This document shows, in pieces, positions 48,142 to 59,481 of a stretch of 64,000 nucleotides of DNA. The stretch is taken from the NCBI GenBank assembly GCA_951217055.1, contig OX578278.1, positions 35,669,188 to 35,733,187 of the forward strand. Reading direction: 5' to 3'. Source of the DNA: Gerris lacustris. Taxonomy: Eukaryota > Arthropoda > Insecta > Hemiptera > Gerridae. Both the position numbers and the translations under genes were made by a program. Below the pieces are notes generated by a model that did not search any database, had not been told where the DNA came from, and saw only the letters and a list, made by a program, of their open reading frames with translations. The stretch's first letter is position 1, and each line of letters begins with the position of its first letter.

Positions 48142-50333
48142 TATATGCACACCTTGCTTCTCAAAATTGTAATTTTTTAACATATTTTAATTTATTTGAA
48201 AAAGAATGTTCTATTTATGAAGTTTTATGACCAACGAAACCCTTTTAGTAACTTGCAGGCAAGTACTTGACGGGATTTTTTATATTAATCTTACATACAA
48301 AAATCGGTATAACAACCGACACCGACAGTCCGCGGACACAGGCCGTCATTCGGTAAAACTCATTCCAAAACTCGAATAAAATGTTCTCTTGTACAGAGTA
48401 AGATTAAATTTAAATCTATTTATTTTTAAACTCACAGGTGATTGTTTAAACTTCGCCTTCGGTTTTCAGCAAAATCAGATTGATTTTCATAAATATCTCG
48501 GAACGGACTTAACTAAACTTATACTGTAAGATTCTTATTTAAATGGATATTATATATTTTTTTAAAACTACATCTATACGATCTGAGGTAGCTTAAAATG
48601 CAAATAATGCAGCTAAATTTCTGTTGGCATTTCGCAATTTTCATTTCTACATGGTTAAGCTAATTATGCTATTTTGATTCAAAGTAAATAGATCCTTATT
48701 TAAATCATCAAGCGATGTCGAGAAATATTCTGTCAAATTTACGAAATCTAATTCGATATTAACAAAACTAGAACCTTTTGAGAAATCTGAGGAGTCTTAA
48801 ACGTAAGAAGAGACAACATTGAAATGGATAGATTGTCAAGATAATTTGCACATCTATCACGGTGGGAAGCCACACACTGCCTTGCTGTATTTGTATTACA
48901 CAGCTGTAGCAAGGAGTAGACTATTTGACGGCAATCTTGTGAGAGGTTGATGTATCAACAATCCGGTAAGTTGTTTGAATCTAGAATACACTTAGAGAGC
49001 GGTTCTGGGGCTCGGATTCAGCTACCTACATTTCCATACTAGGATTGGTTTCTATTATAATCCATTAAGTAAAGGGAGAAGTGGCGGTAGGTCGGGGAGA
49101 AGTAGGAATGTCTCATCTGTATCAATGTGAGCAGTCTTCGGGACGGTTTCTCAGATTGCTCTGCATCTCAACCGTTTCCCCAGCACAGTCCTTCCAACAC
49201 TGCGAGAGATCCGCGTCAGATTTACATTTCCCATTGCCATTTAACTGTTAGTAGTATCCGCAGGAGAGGCTTGGCATAATCCGAAGCTGACGCTAGGAGA
49301 AACCTACAAACCGAGCCAAAAGCTACGCTTGCTAATGCATTCCAACCCATCTAGCAACACTCGCACACAGTCCCCTTTCAGGATAACACCACTCTATAAT
49401 TAAAACTTCATTTTCTCTTCACAGCCCTGGATTTTCCAAGCAGCTTCGCCGCAATATCTAACACATCCAAACGGATGCTGTTGAGGACTCTTGGACCGCC
49501 GCCGTTTCTCCTTTCCTAATTGCTTTTATATCAAAATGTACGACTAACCGTGGTACGGAGTTAAGTTAAAGTACACAAACGATTTCACTCCTTTTTTAGA
49601 ATTTATAAGTTAAGGTTTAAATTAAATATCCGTAATCACGTTAACCCTTTCAGAGAGGTAATATTTCCTTTTTATTCTTACGTAACATCTATAATTTGTT
49701 TTCTTCTTAGTCTCGTTTCTTTGATGACTTTGAATGCACATCCGAAAACATTATTAGAATTTACAACCTATCAGTTTCCCTGAGATGGAATGATACCGAG
49801 AACAAAATATGAATTCCTAAATTAAGTCAGTAGACTAGATTTAAAGACTCCATTTTCGCGTTCTGTTTTGATAGTATTCGTTTTCTCACGAGAAGAAGCC
49901 TTAATTTATGCTCTTTATGTCCCACAATTGTATATATTTATACATGCTATAGTAATAAATGGCTCTATCAATCCATCTATCTATGACCAGAACATTTACC
50001 TACCTTGGAACCATTAGGTTCCAAACTTAAATGAATATTTTTTTAACCTAAATATAACTTACTATTTTTTTCAAAAAATAAATATTAATACATATTACTT
50101 TTAAAAAAATATTCAAAAAAGTAATTTTCTCGTAATAAATAGAATAATTTATACTTTTTACTTCTAAAAATACTACTACTAAAGAAAAAAAAAGAAAAAA
50201 AAAATACAATTTTTTAAATTGTCCACGTTTTGATTATTTTAATGTTTACCCAATTTTTAATCATAGTTTTAAGTAGTCAACATATATAAACATTAAAAGA
50301 TAAGGCATTAAGATTTTATTAATTAAAATATAT
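48142..50333. other. interval with a GC-richer patch (about 49000-49520)
   Basis: The patch has an acceptor-like TTCTCTTCACAG ending at 49424. It is followed by about 90 bases open in two frames on the plus strand and in one on the minus. That is too little to call an exon. The rest is AT-rich without recognised repeats. Confidence 0.4.
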
Positions 50334-50531
50334 AGTTAAGAATTTGATTCAGAAACTTACTTTTTTAAAAAGCAAAATTATTTATTAACAAGTTACAATG
50401 ATAAACATAAATACAAAAAAATACAAACGGTCGGCAAGACGGCTCTCAGTAGACTCGCCTCGTGCCTGGGAAGTCGGCGTTATAAAGGGAAGAAATGTGC
50501 TGATCTAGCACCTGGTTAGCGGCTCTTAACT
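50334..50531 (-). repeat. 3' LTR of the errantivirus-like element, 198 bp
   Basis: Minus-strand AGTTAAG at 50531 and CTTAACT ending at 50334 are inverted 7-bp termini. An AGTT start is typical of gypsy-type errantiviruses. A polyadenylation signal AATAAA (complement of 50381-50386) lies inside. The LTR follows the polypurine tract directly. Flanking bases ATAT/TATA next to 50334 fit the YRYR target preference of errantiviruses, but the partner flank is lost. It is short for the group, so the end could have been misjudged. Confidence 0.65.
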
Positions 50532-50542
50532 CCTCCTTCCTT
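50532..50542 (-). promoter_or_regulatory. polypurine tract (plus-strand primer site)
   Basis: Minus-strand AAGGAAGGAGG immediately precedes the LTR start AGTTAAG and overlaps the env stop codon, the normal position for a retroelement PPT. Confidence 0.75.
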
Positions 50543-51032
50543 AAGAGTTTTGAACGGCCTCGTTCGAACGTGGAAGGATAACTATTGGGGTACCTGACTC
50601 TTGGTCTTCAGCAGGATGCAAAGTAATGATGGTCCTGGGTTTGAAGAATAGATCATGGAGTCGGTGACGAATCCTAAAGATGATCAATAATGTAAGGAAC
50701 AGACAAATCAATAATGTAGTAGTTAGTAATAAGTGGGATATTTGTGTTGTAGGGTGTAATATTATTGATTGATCTGACATTTCACGAGCTTCTTGTTGAA
50801 GATCTGTGTATGGTCCCAGATGGCGAAGATGCAAGTTGATCTCGTTGTTACTTGTAAGGGTGATGGGTGTTAATTCAGGCGCCTTTATCTCGAAGGATGG
50901 TTGGGACGAGGAGAAAACTAGAGTACCTATGATGAGTCGACAAGGTGAACTTAATAGGGCCACTCCTTGTACATGCTTCGTATGAAGAATGCCTTCACAA
51001 TCTTCAATTATTTCACTAGGTTCTCTTAACAT
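50541..51032 (-). pseudogene. env: envelope, C-terminal part with transmembrane anchor
   Basis: It continues the frame of the upstream env fragment (51045-52148) after a single stop codon and four sense codons, so the two were one gene. From its first Met it has 163 residues. Cysteines at about 12 and 31 belong to the ectodomain. A hydrophobic segment at about residues 101-120 (LLLTTTLLICLFLTLLIIFR) is the membrane anchor, followed by a basic stretch and a cytoplasmic tail of about 40 residues ending at 50541. The ATG at 51032 is internal, so independent translation would lack a signal peptide. The total env length with the upstream part (about 535 codons) is normal for errantiviruses. Confidence 0.85.
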
Positions 51033-51044
51033 AACTAATATTTG

Positions 51045-52148
51045 TTAATTTGTTAGAGCCGTGACTATTTTATAGGAGTTCTTTACTTTGGCTGAGTTAC
51101 AGCGGCTTAACGATGTTGTGGTGCAGGGGTCCTGGTAGGGCTGTTGAGTGCAGAAGGTGACTCCACTGGTAGTGGCACATTCTTCATCCGTCCAATATTG
51201 TACATCGTCTAGGGTGATGATGAATCTTTTAGGAGGGAGAATAATGACTTCTTGTTCATTAGGAACAGGGTAAATTTTGGAGTAGGATACAGGGTAGGGT
51301 TTTAAAATTGGAATTTTAAGGAGGAAAGTAATCGTTTGATTTACACCAAATATCATAAGTTTAGCCGAATCTAATAATTTAAATAAATGAGTTCCATCTG
51401 TTGGTAATAGCTGTTTATCATTATAAACCTTTTTAAGGTAGTTTTGAATTTCTAATATTTCTTGGGTTCTGATTATTTCTAAATTTGGAATATTATTGAA
51501 AGCTAGGCTAATGGTTCTTTCAATTATAAGGAGAGAATTTAATAAACTTTCGGCTTGGTAAGCCTCATTTTGTACTAGAATAAGATCATTTTCAGATGAC
51601 CTTAGATTATTTAGGAAGATCTTTGTTTGTCTAATGTTTTCATTGAGAACGATGGTTTCACCGGCTAACCTTTTACTAACGTGATTAGCAAAAGATGTGA
51701 ATTGTGATATTTTATTGATTTCGTTCTTTTGGTTGTTAAAGAGAGTTTCAATATTATTGTTTATTGTTTTTAAATCATCTTCATCGGGATTTCCTGCTAT
51801 GAACTTGATCATGCTCCCGAGTCCGTTTATTATTCCTCGTTTAATTCGTTTATAATTAAGTTTATCTAAAATTTCCTTTATTTTGTAAAGGGTTCCCTTT
51901 AATCGGTTATTAATCCTATTTATTATTGGTCTGTTATTGTCACTAATTTTAAATGCATTTGAATTTTGCAGAATTATTTTATAACTTAGTTCGTAATCGG
52001 TTATGTTAACATGGAATAGGAAATTATGATAGTGGTCAAGTAGGCGGGCATTAGATAGTGGTTCTATGAAGTATCCGTTGGTTCTAAGCTTTGTTACCTG
52101 AAGGGCCAGGTTGGTCGGGATCAGGATTACCCTGTAAAGAAGAAACAT
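51045..52148 (-). pseudogene. env: envelope, N-terminal part with furin-type cleavage site (ends at premature stop)
   Basis: This 367-residue frame is the N-terminal two thirds of an errantivirus envelope related to baculovirus F proteins. It has a hydrophobic N-terminus (1-20) acting as a likely signal peptide. An R-I-K-R cleavage motif lies at 101-104, followed by a glycine-rich fusion-peptide-like segment (from 105) and then an acidic NPDEDD (120-125). A long helical heptad region and a late cysteine cluster (about 324-350) follow. It overlaps the end of pol by 65 bases in another frame; in relatives env is made from a spliced RNA. The stop TAA at 51045-51047 is in frame with the downstream part, so a single nonsense mutation removed the membrane anchor. 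Non-functional as an anchored protein. Confidence 0.88.
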
Positions 52149-54051
52149 TTTTCTTAGGTCTTTTGGCTTTTCTTAAGTGGGCCGTAGTTTGTCTACCTTT
52201 ACTGGTGGTACCATGAATTTTTCCATTAGTTTGTTTGGTGACTTTAATTGCTTCAAATGGAGGGTCTGTCTTTCTTGGTCTATTGCGTTGGATGTAAATT
52301 TCTTGTCCTACTATGTCAGGAGGGTTTTCTTTAGAAAGGTTATTTTTGTTTAGGGTTTGTTCTGCTTTTTCTTTGGATTTTCCGTACACTAGGTCGTAAA
52401 AGGGTATCAGTTCCTGTTTTCGTTTTTCATTATACTGTTCGTATACCGTGAGTCCCATGTCAAAGTCAATAATTCTGTTGTATGGTCCGTAAAGAAGATA
52501 AAATGGGGAGAATCCAGTTGAAGAGTGGATTGATTGATTATAAATTAGGATGGCTGTTATCATGTGATTAGAAGGAAGGTCACGTGGGTTTTTTAATTTT
52601 AAAATTCTTAATTTTTCAAGGATTGTGGAGTGAAGTCTTTCAATGGGGGAATTTGAATTGGGGTTGTTCACTGTAGTAAAATGTAATTCGATTTTGTTCA
52701 GTTTACAAAATTCTACTAATGTTTTATTTTTAAACTCTTTACCCTCATCACACACTATTTTCTTGGGTATATTATGATGTGCGAAATAGTGTCTAAGTTT
52801 GTTTAAGATAGTCAAGCTTGTTCCGTCTTTAACAAGATAGGCCTGTGCATATTTTGAGAATAAATCTATAATAGTAAGAAATTTTGATCCTTCAAAGGAA
52901 AAAGTGTCAAGGTGCAGTACGTCAAAAGGTCTTTTAGCTAACATGGGTCCGGACATTTCTAAATCATAAGGGTGTCTTTCATATTTGGACTTGTTACATA
53001 GGTCACAGATATTTATGACACTGGTTATGGTTTCTTTCATCTTTGGCCAGAAATATTTATTCTTTAAATTGTTTAACGTTTCTGTTATCCCGTTGTGATT
53101 TTGGTCGTGATATTCAGTTACGATGTTATTTTGCCTGTCTTCGTCGGTTACGTCAAGACAGTATTTATTACTGATGAATATTTTGATCGAATTATTAAAG
53201 ATTTTGTAAACTAGGTCAAGGAATGGTTTCCGAATAATCTCGTCCTTAAAGAATATTCCATAAGCTTGGTCTGGTCGTATTATTTGTTTTAAAAGGGTTG
53301 AAAGGTCATCTTCTATAGAGTTTTCTCTAACAGTGGCTAAATGAGTAATTTTATTAAACGGTCTTACTAATCTACTTTTTCGTGATTCGCCTATACTGAA
53401 AATAATACGGTTGGTAAATACGTTAACGGATCTTTCACTAATGGGAACGGTCTTTCCGTTGTCTCCATCGGTTGAGTGGATTGTCTGTAAGTCGGTATCT
53501 TGGTCATGTCCAGTAAGTGATTTCTCTAAGTCATTTAGTAAATTTTGGTACTCTTCGTTATTTAGTGGTTGTTCGTTTAGTGGTTGTTCGTTTAGTATGT
53601 CTTGAATATCTACTGTTTGGGTCGGATTAAGTAATAATTGTTGAGCGTCACTTTCATCTATGCATACTTGAATAGAATCTAAATCGTCGGCATCTTCATC
53701 GTCTAGATTGTTTATCTCTATTCGGGACAGAGCGTCGGCTACGACGTTTTCTTTCCCTTTCTTATATTGGATGTCGAAGTCAAACTCTTCAAGTTTAATT
53801 TTCCATCTGATTAGTCTGGAATTTGGTTCTTTAATTTTGTATAGCCAAACTAAAGGTTTGTGGTCGGTTTCTATAATGAATTTCTTTCCATAGAGGTACG
53901 GTCGGAAATGCTTTATAGAGTTTACTATTGCGAGTAATTCTTTTTCTATTGTCGAGTAATTACGTTCGGCACTGTTTAAGATTCTCGAATAGTATCCTAT
54001 GGGTCGGTTATTTTGTGAGAGAACGCTTCCTATGGCAATGTTTGTTGGCAA
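52084..54051 (-). pseudogene. pol: pol C-terminal part: partial RNase H and complete integrase
   Basis: The frame has 655 residues. Residues 1-112 are the RNase H domain, with the catalytic-type acids E38 and D63 and the VADALSR motif (D106). The first catalytic Asp, in the TDAS motif of relatives, is lost at the truncation. A linker of about 200 residues follows, with an acidic stretch (116-126) and a small internal repeat (NEQPL twice at 154-163). The integrase zinc-binding HHCC is H315, H319, C349, C352. The catalytic core is D382, D435, E471 with the exact D-35-E spacing. A GPY/F-like module lies near 580-605, and the tail is basic then Pro-rich. The first Met (54051) lies in duplicated junction sequence, so it is not the native start. 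Gag, protease and most of RT are missing. Confidence 0.93.
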
Positions 54052-54187
54052 TGTTTCCTATGGCAATGTTGTATATGAATATTTCCCCAGACACCTAATG
54101 ACCTGAACGCTTACTGTATGTAATGACGATAGATACTTATAAAAAATAAAATATTTCATCATTAGTACATCGCGAAGCGGCGATTGG

Positions 54188-54480
54188 TGTAGCCTATTGG
54201 CCTGGCCGTGTGGATTAAATTACTTACCACGTCTGCTCGGCCATCACTGAATCAAGGCCGGTACTGGGTCGTGGGTTCGATCCCTTGCCGGGATGCTTTG
54301 ATTTATATGGCTCATTTAAGATTACATCATACTCCCTACCACGGGGCTAGTAAAATGGGCATAAAATATGGCCTAATTGCTAGGTTCGAACAAGTGGTTC
54401 GTCCTACCTGGCTAGAACTAGTACCCCTCACCCCTCATATAGTTGTTTTGTTATTCTACATTCAGTAATTTAACTATTAA
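54188..54480 (+). repeat. tRNA-headed SINE-like repeat (S6)
   Basis: A-box TAGCCTATTGG (54190-54200) and B-box GGTTCGATCCC (54274-54284) are both close to consensus. They are about 74 bases apart, much more than in a tRNA, with inserted sequence between them. The body contains TATGGCTCATTTAAGATTAC and AAAATGGGCATAAAATATGG. It is not a tRNA gene. It lies 100 bp from the truncated provirus end. Confidence 0.65.
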
Positions 54481-55774
54481 TTTTTACAGTGTTGTATTTA
54501 ATAACTTTAAAAATATTGTCATGTAACCATGGTGATACATATACGATAAAAAAAAACTATTATTTTTATTTTCTACAACAATATTAAGTTATATGCATAT
54601 TATGTGTATATATAATTTTACCCCCCTAACCTGTTTTGCATTAACCTAGTTTTAACTTGACCTGGGATTGTTCAATGGATCTACCTACGGTGTCTATTGC
54701 CGCTTCAGTTGACGTGTTATACACTAAAGCAGAAATTATTGAGGGTAATATCAATAAAAGGTAGGTTATACGGAGGAATTTGTTGTTACCTCGTGTATTA
54801 ATTATCACAGACAAAGGAAAATTATGTTGATAAGGCGGAAGTGTCTAGTTGACATGAAGGTTAAATATCGGTCGAAACCTAAAATATCCGTGGTATCAAG
54901 TAACTAAGCCCTCGGCTCCTCTACCCAACATTTAATTTCATCTTGTCACTTTCACGTCACGTGATATTTCCATTGTCTAGTAACGCTTGTCACTATCGTG
55001 TCACTCCAGATGTCACCAAAATTCCTATTTCGGTTCGGGAGCCGGCTATATTTTCCCGTCGCCTGTCATAAATCCTTCGAGTGCAGGGCGATAGTCCCGT
55101 CGAGTCGTGAAGGGGTCGCCCGTATAAACCTTCGGCATGTAGACCCCTGTCCGAACACGCCACTATCTTGCAGATACTTGCATGTTATCCCTACTAGCCA
55201 AGCATGCTATCCCTACTTCCCCCCACGTCCCGGCGTTATTTTCTATTAAAAGCCAAAGATAAACAAGAAGAATGACTTTATTGCTCCCTTCTGTCCTTAC
55301 TCCCAAAACAGGGCCCTACGTATTCACTCTAGGTCTCGACCATATAGAACCACCCAACTAAATAACATATACAAACAAATAAAGTTGTGACCTGAATCAC
55401 GGCGTACCACATAACCTAGTGGATATTTTAATCCGAGGCCATTTGATAACAAAGAAAATATATATTTACATTTTTATTACAACGTTTTTATTTTTTAACA
55501 TTACAGACTTTAGCAAAGTAAGTAATTTATATTTTTACAGGAATGCAGGATAATAATTATGAGAGAGGCTAGTTATTAAGATGATTAATCTCGTCGGCAT
55601 TAGAGCAAATACAGTGATCAATAATGGTTAAGCCAAGTATTAACTTAATTAGGAACCCTAATCTAAGAAGGAAACAAGCACAAGATTAGTAACACCCTTT
55701 GAGAATAATAGTCAGCATAAAGGGCGATAAGCGCGGTCAGATAAAATAAGACAATATGTAACAAGGATTTTCTA
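54481..55774. other. interval with a GC-richer patch (about 54940-55330)
   Basis: The patch has direct repeats (GCATGTTATCCCTACTAGCC and GCATGCTATCCCTACTTCC at about 55179 and 55203) and a TATTAAAAG motif near 55244. It might be a solo LTR or promoter, but no ends were found. An 83-codon plus frame (54998-55249) is unrecognised. Confidence 0.4.
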
Positions 55775-56470
55775 GTGTGGCACATAGCTTCATCGCTTCC
55801 TATTTCGTATGCTTTTATAACCTATAATAATTAAATTTATTTACTTTTACCCCGATTTTTAAATCTGTCAAAAATGTTTAGATTTTTACATGACTGAAAG
55901 TATCAATTTAGCTACCTGGACTACGACTTTTTTTAAAAACCCTAATTCAAACCGTCATTGCATGGCTTTCACCCAATATTTCGTTAAGTTTTAGATATAA
56001 AATTTACAGTAGAAGAATGTAGTTTTCAGACCCCACAAACTCCATCTATCTCTATAAATTACTATTTATAATCTCTATAAATTACAGAAGCTAAGGAATA
56101 AGTGTTCAAAAAAGTGCGTTTTTTTTTTTTTTTTTTTTTTTGGTCCACCCTTTATTTTTGATAAACTATAAAAATTTCATACAAATCAGATAAGTACTTT
56201 TAAAAGCTATAGGTGAAAATAAATTTATGTTTGTGCGCATGTGGAAAAGAAGCAAATGAGCTCAGAAGGTTGAAACTTATATAGGACCAAAAATGGGCTA
56301 ATTATGACCAACCTTCCAAATTTCATTAAAATCGGACGTGTAGTTTTTAAGATATGTTGGTTCGCAAAAATTGAACAACAGACTGACAGACGGACACTGA
56401 ACAAAACATTTTCCCTGATGTCTGAAACAGATTCTGCCTTGGAATTTTTTGAACTTTGAACGAACTGTTC
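55775..56470 (+). repeat. family A copy, long-body variant
   Basis: Leader AGTGTGGCACATAGCTTCAT, long-body motifs TTTGTGCGCATGTGGAAAAG and AGAAGGTTGAAACTT, then AATTATGACCAACCTTCC, GACAGACGGACACTGAACAA and GATGTCTGAAACAGATTCT. The terminal hairpin is missing. A T21 tract with GGTCCACCCTTTATTTTTGA (about 56121-56161) interrupts it and resembles the sequence after the G-tract at 58.02 kb. Confidence 0.7.
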
Positions 56471-56680
56471 AGTGACACGGCGGTCATTAGCAAATCTCAG
56501 TACATAGGAGAATCCGTATCCGTAGAATGTTCTCGTAAGAACAAAATCCAAATTGAGCCAGACAATACACTTTAAATTGTGAATATCCAAAATGAAAAAA
56601 AAAAAAACAACAAAACTTACAAAATCACAAAATGTATCATTAAAACGGCATAGGGAATTTAAAAAAATAATAAACAATTA

Positions 56681-57060
56681 CAAGATAAAAAGAACTTTTT
56701 ATATAATACTTGTTTAAATTTTCTGTCATAAATCATACATTTGAAACCCGTCAAAATGAAGATCGTAAATATGGGATATGTCAAAACAAATAAAATAACT
56801 TGCGGATTTTTTCCGAACTAACTTTCTGTACAGTAAAATTTGCTGAAAACGAATTAAATTCTGCTGAAAGAAGGCTAAAAGTATTAAAATAATCCATTGT
56901 CATCGCGTTCTGAGCTATTCCAAAAGTTTCAAATGTCTAGCTACTCGGGAAGTTAGTTACAAATCGATTACAAGATTTGTACTGGACAAACAAACAAACA
57001 AACAAACAAACAAACAAAAAAATAAACAAGAAAGCAAGCTAATAAAAACGTAGTAAAAAT
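56681..57060 (+). repeat. family D element, copy 1
   Basis: Shares CAAGATAAAAAGAACTTTTT, GTCAAAATGAAGAT, ACTTGCGGATTTTTTCCGAA, AAAATTTGCTGAAAAC and TTCAAATGTCTAGCTA with copy 2 in the same orientation. It ends in a (CAAA)n tract, then AAGAAAGCAAGCTAATAAAAACGTAGTAAA. The simple-sequence 3' end suggests a SINE or a LINE 3' end. Confidence 0.75.
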
Positions 57061-57640
57061 ACGAGAGGAAAAACAATTTATTTTGTAAATATTAAAAATT
57101 AAAGAAATGTTTCTTACATAAATTACACTCACTTATAAGTCATGCTAATATTTATTAGAAGGGCTTAAATTAACTTAAAGGTACTCATGAAAACTAAAAT
57201 CTTCTGCATAATATGTAATATACATATACTACAATTGAGTCTATATACAATAAATATACTACAAAATACATATTGAAAGGTGTAATTTATTTATATACAT
57301 ACTCCTAAATAAATTATAAATGACACAATTCAAATCTAGATAAAAACTTATTATTATATTATATTATATACCTTATTATTATAAACAACTAACGCTAGGC
57401 GGCTTGAAGATCACATTGGTATTGGGAATTTAGCCGTCGACGGATCAATATAGTACTCGGTGATATAGACCCAAAATCGATCATTGCGATGGCTTATTTT
57501 TTGGCTCATAAAATCTTCAATATAACATTCTTCAACTTCTTTAGGGGAAGGGATAATCCGGGCATACCTGGCCTCACCCTTCAGGCATTCTAGACTAAGA
57601 GGCTGACGCACTTCGACCGTCACCTTTTTCTAATCCTAAG
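57061..57640. other. interval with unidentified degenerate frame
   Basis: The minus frame 57411-57623 (70 codons) contains ARYARIIPSPKEVEECYIED, then FWVYITEYYIDPSTAKF. It is preceded, in another frame, by EVRQPNLGLEKG, an echo of its own EVRQPLSLECLKG. This looks like a real but broken coding region with a short internal duplication and a frameshift near 57620. I do not recognise the protein. Confidence 0.35.
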
Positions 57641-58045
57641 TTGGGCTGGCGCACTTCGGTACCAGCCGTAAAGGGAAGTATGAACCACCCGCGTACTGGG
57701 GGAAACCACCCATTTTGCCCCCAGGCGCTGAAGTCTACAATTTGTATCCTTTCCACCATACAGGGGGGAAAATATTGGAGAGAAAAAAAAGTTTGAAGTA
57801 AAATATTCTTATTTTTCGTCGTAGAATTCAAATCTGCTATCACAAAAATACACTCTACTTTGAAATTTTGAAGTTGGATGGCTTGGGGGCAAAATGGTTG
57901 GTTGCCCCTACCGCGTGATTGCTTGAAAACAAACTTCCTTTTACATGGTACGGATCCCCCAAGTTTCATTAATTTATTTGAAACCATTCAAAAGTTAAGA
58001 GGGGGGGGGGGGGGGGGGCTTTTGGACCACCCTTTATATTTAAAG
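57640..58045. mobile_element. inverted-repeat element with poly-G tract
   Basis: CCACCCATTTTGCCCCCAGGCG at about 57706 pairs with GCTTGGGGGCAAAATGGTTGG at about 57884, with weaker pairing outward (GGTACC..GTAAAGGGAAGT against complement CGTACCATGTAAAAGGAAGT). Arms are about 80 bp. A G-run of about 20 (57998-58017) and TTGGACCACCCTTTATATTT follow. This is probably a MITE-like foldback. Coding frames through it are unreliable. Confidence 0.5.
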
Positions 58046-58228
58046 CATCATTTGCAACAAAAAACACTACATAAAGCATTATCAATCGTTTCGCCAAAAT
58101 ATTTCTTTTTTTGTCATTTTCCAAGGTACAACCATATTACTTTAAAACATCTATCGCTGCTCCTAAAATAATGATGATAGAGCTGAAATAGAAATACAGT
58201 TGAAAAGAGGAGAAAATATCAGTTAAGA

Positions 58229-58545
58229 AATAGTTATTTATATAATTAGGCAGCAAAATGGAATTTTGCTGACAAGTTTTTAAGTTTTAGTTCCGAGCCA
58301 AAGGCGAGGATAGGCTAAATAAATTTACTGCAGAGGCGAAGCCGAGGCAGGAAATTTATTATTTTACTGACGAAGCGAAGCCGAGTCAGGAAAATTACAT
58401 GTTGACTGACGAGGCGAAGCCGAGGCAGGCAAATGTTAATTACCTGCTGAGGTGAAATCGAAGCAGGTAATCTTTAAACGAGTCAGGAATGTTTCCTTTG
58501 CTGCATAGTTACATACAATATTTTATCTATTAACGGCAGAAAAAT
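58229..58545 (+). mobile_element. family C element, copy 3, with internal 39-bp tandem units
   Basis: Ends match the 6.7 kb copy (ATTTATATAATTAGGCAGC, GCTGCATAGTTACATACAAT). The extra length comes from four units of about 39 bp starting at 58327, 58366, 58404 and 58443, each with a GAGGCGAAGCCGAGGCAGG-like core. Confidence 0.75.
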
Positions 58546-59481
58546 TACACTAATTACATAATCCCTTTTTAATGTATAAAAGATTTAAAAAATTAAATTT
58601 GTAAGTTAAATTTGAAGTTTGAGTCATCAAGAAATCAAAACAAAGGCAAAACAATTCAGGGTTACCACTTTTTTTTATTAACAACTGTTTTTTATCTCAA
58701 TTTTTAGTGATTTTTTAAAAATAATCATTGTAAAATAGTAAAATTGGTTTGTCACTATAATTATTTAAGTTATTTTCAAAAAATATATAACTATTTAGCA
58801 GAATATTACGCTTAAATATATAAAAATAAACAATGTGATAGTGTTTATAACCTGCGATGGAGTAACCTTTTTTTTAGTAAAATTTTCTTACAATGTGACA
58901 GCCTGTTTGTTATTTTGCTGACACTTTGAACTTTTGCTGACACTTTGATATTTTGCTGACACTTTATTCAAAAGAATCAAGAAAAATGACATTTTGCAGT
59001 CTGAAAACAGCACAACAATGCTTAATTTTGCTGCCGTGAGTAGATAAAAGTATATTTTAAATGCCTTAAAGGGGAAAAACGTATGCCTAAATATTATTTT
59101 ATTTAAACTTTTTTTTTTTTTGTTCTGCTTGTAATAATGCCAAATCGGCAAGTTCTAAGTTTTCCAAATTTCAGTAAAACTTCTTCATTTATTCCCCTTC
59201 AGTTTGAGTACCCAAACATCATCAGTTAATATGTAATTTATTTGAGCTATGATTGAGTTTTTGTAAAAACATAAAGACCGTCAAATGGCGTACAGAGCAC
59301 CTTAGGACTATCTTAATTTTTATAACTATCCTAATTAGTGAGATGAATGAGAGGATTTTTTTTTACATTTAATTAAAGAGGACCACAGATCTTACAGCTA
59401 AGATTGACCTATGGACTAGGTAAAAGGAAATGTTAACTCTTAGGATATTTGACCGGAATGTAATTTATTATTATATAATTT
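58546..59481. other. AT-rich interval with a 19-bp tandem repeat and a family C scrap
   Basis: TTTTGCTGACACTTTGA repeats three times at a 19-bp spacing (about 58912-58968). TTTTGCTGCCGTGAGTAGATA at about 59027 is a family-C terminus, complement of the end at 24.52 kb. Nothing else was recognised. Confidence 0.6.

Larger units (their letters stand above)
50334..54074 (-). mobile_element. 5'-truncated errantivirus-like (Ty3/gypsy with env) provirus
   Basis: Minus-strand order is RNase H end of pol, integrase, envelope, polypurine tract, 3' LTR. This is the layout of insect errantiviruses (Metaviridae). The 5' LTR, gag, protease and most of the reverse transcriptase are missing. The break lies inside the RNase H region at about 54074, marked by a short duplication. 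Coding regions are nearly intact (a single in-frame stop in env), so the loss of the 5' part is relatively recent compared with other relics here. It cannot replicate. Confidence 0.93.

Noticed and set aside
50541..51032. Separate small membrane-protein gene
   Set aside because: It is in the same frame as the upstream envelope fragment, separated by one stop codon, and completes a normal-length envelope.
53411..53893. Plus-strand frames opposite pol
   Set aside because: Antisense shadows of the pol coding region.
54188..54290. Functional tRNA gene
   Set aside because: A- and B-boxes are too far apart and no acceptor or anticodon stem can be formed.
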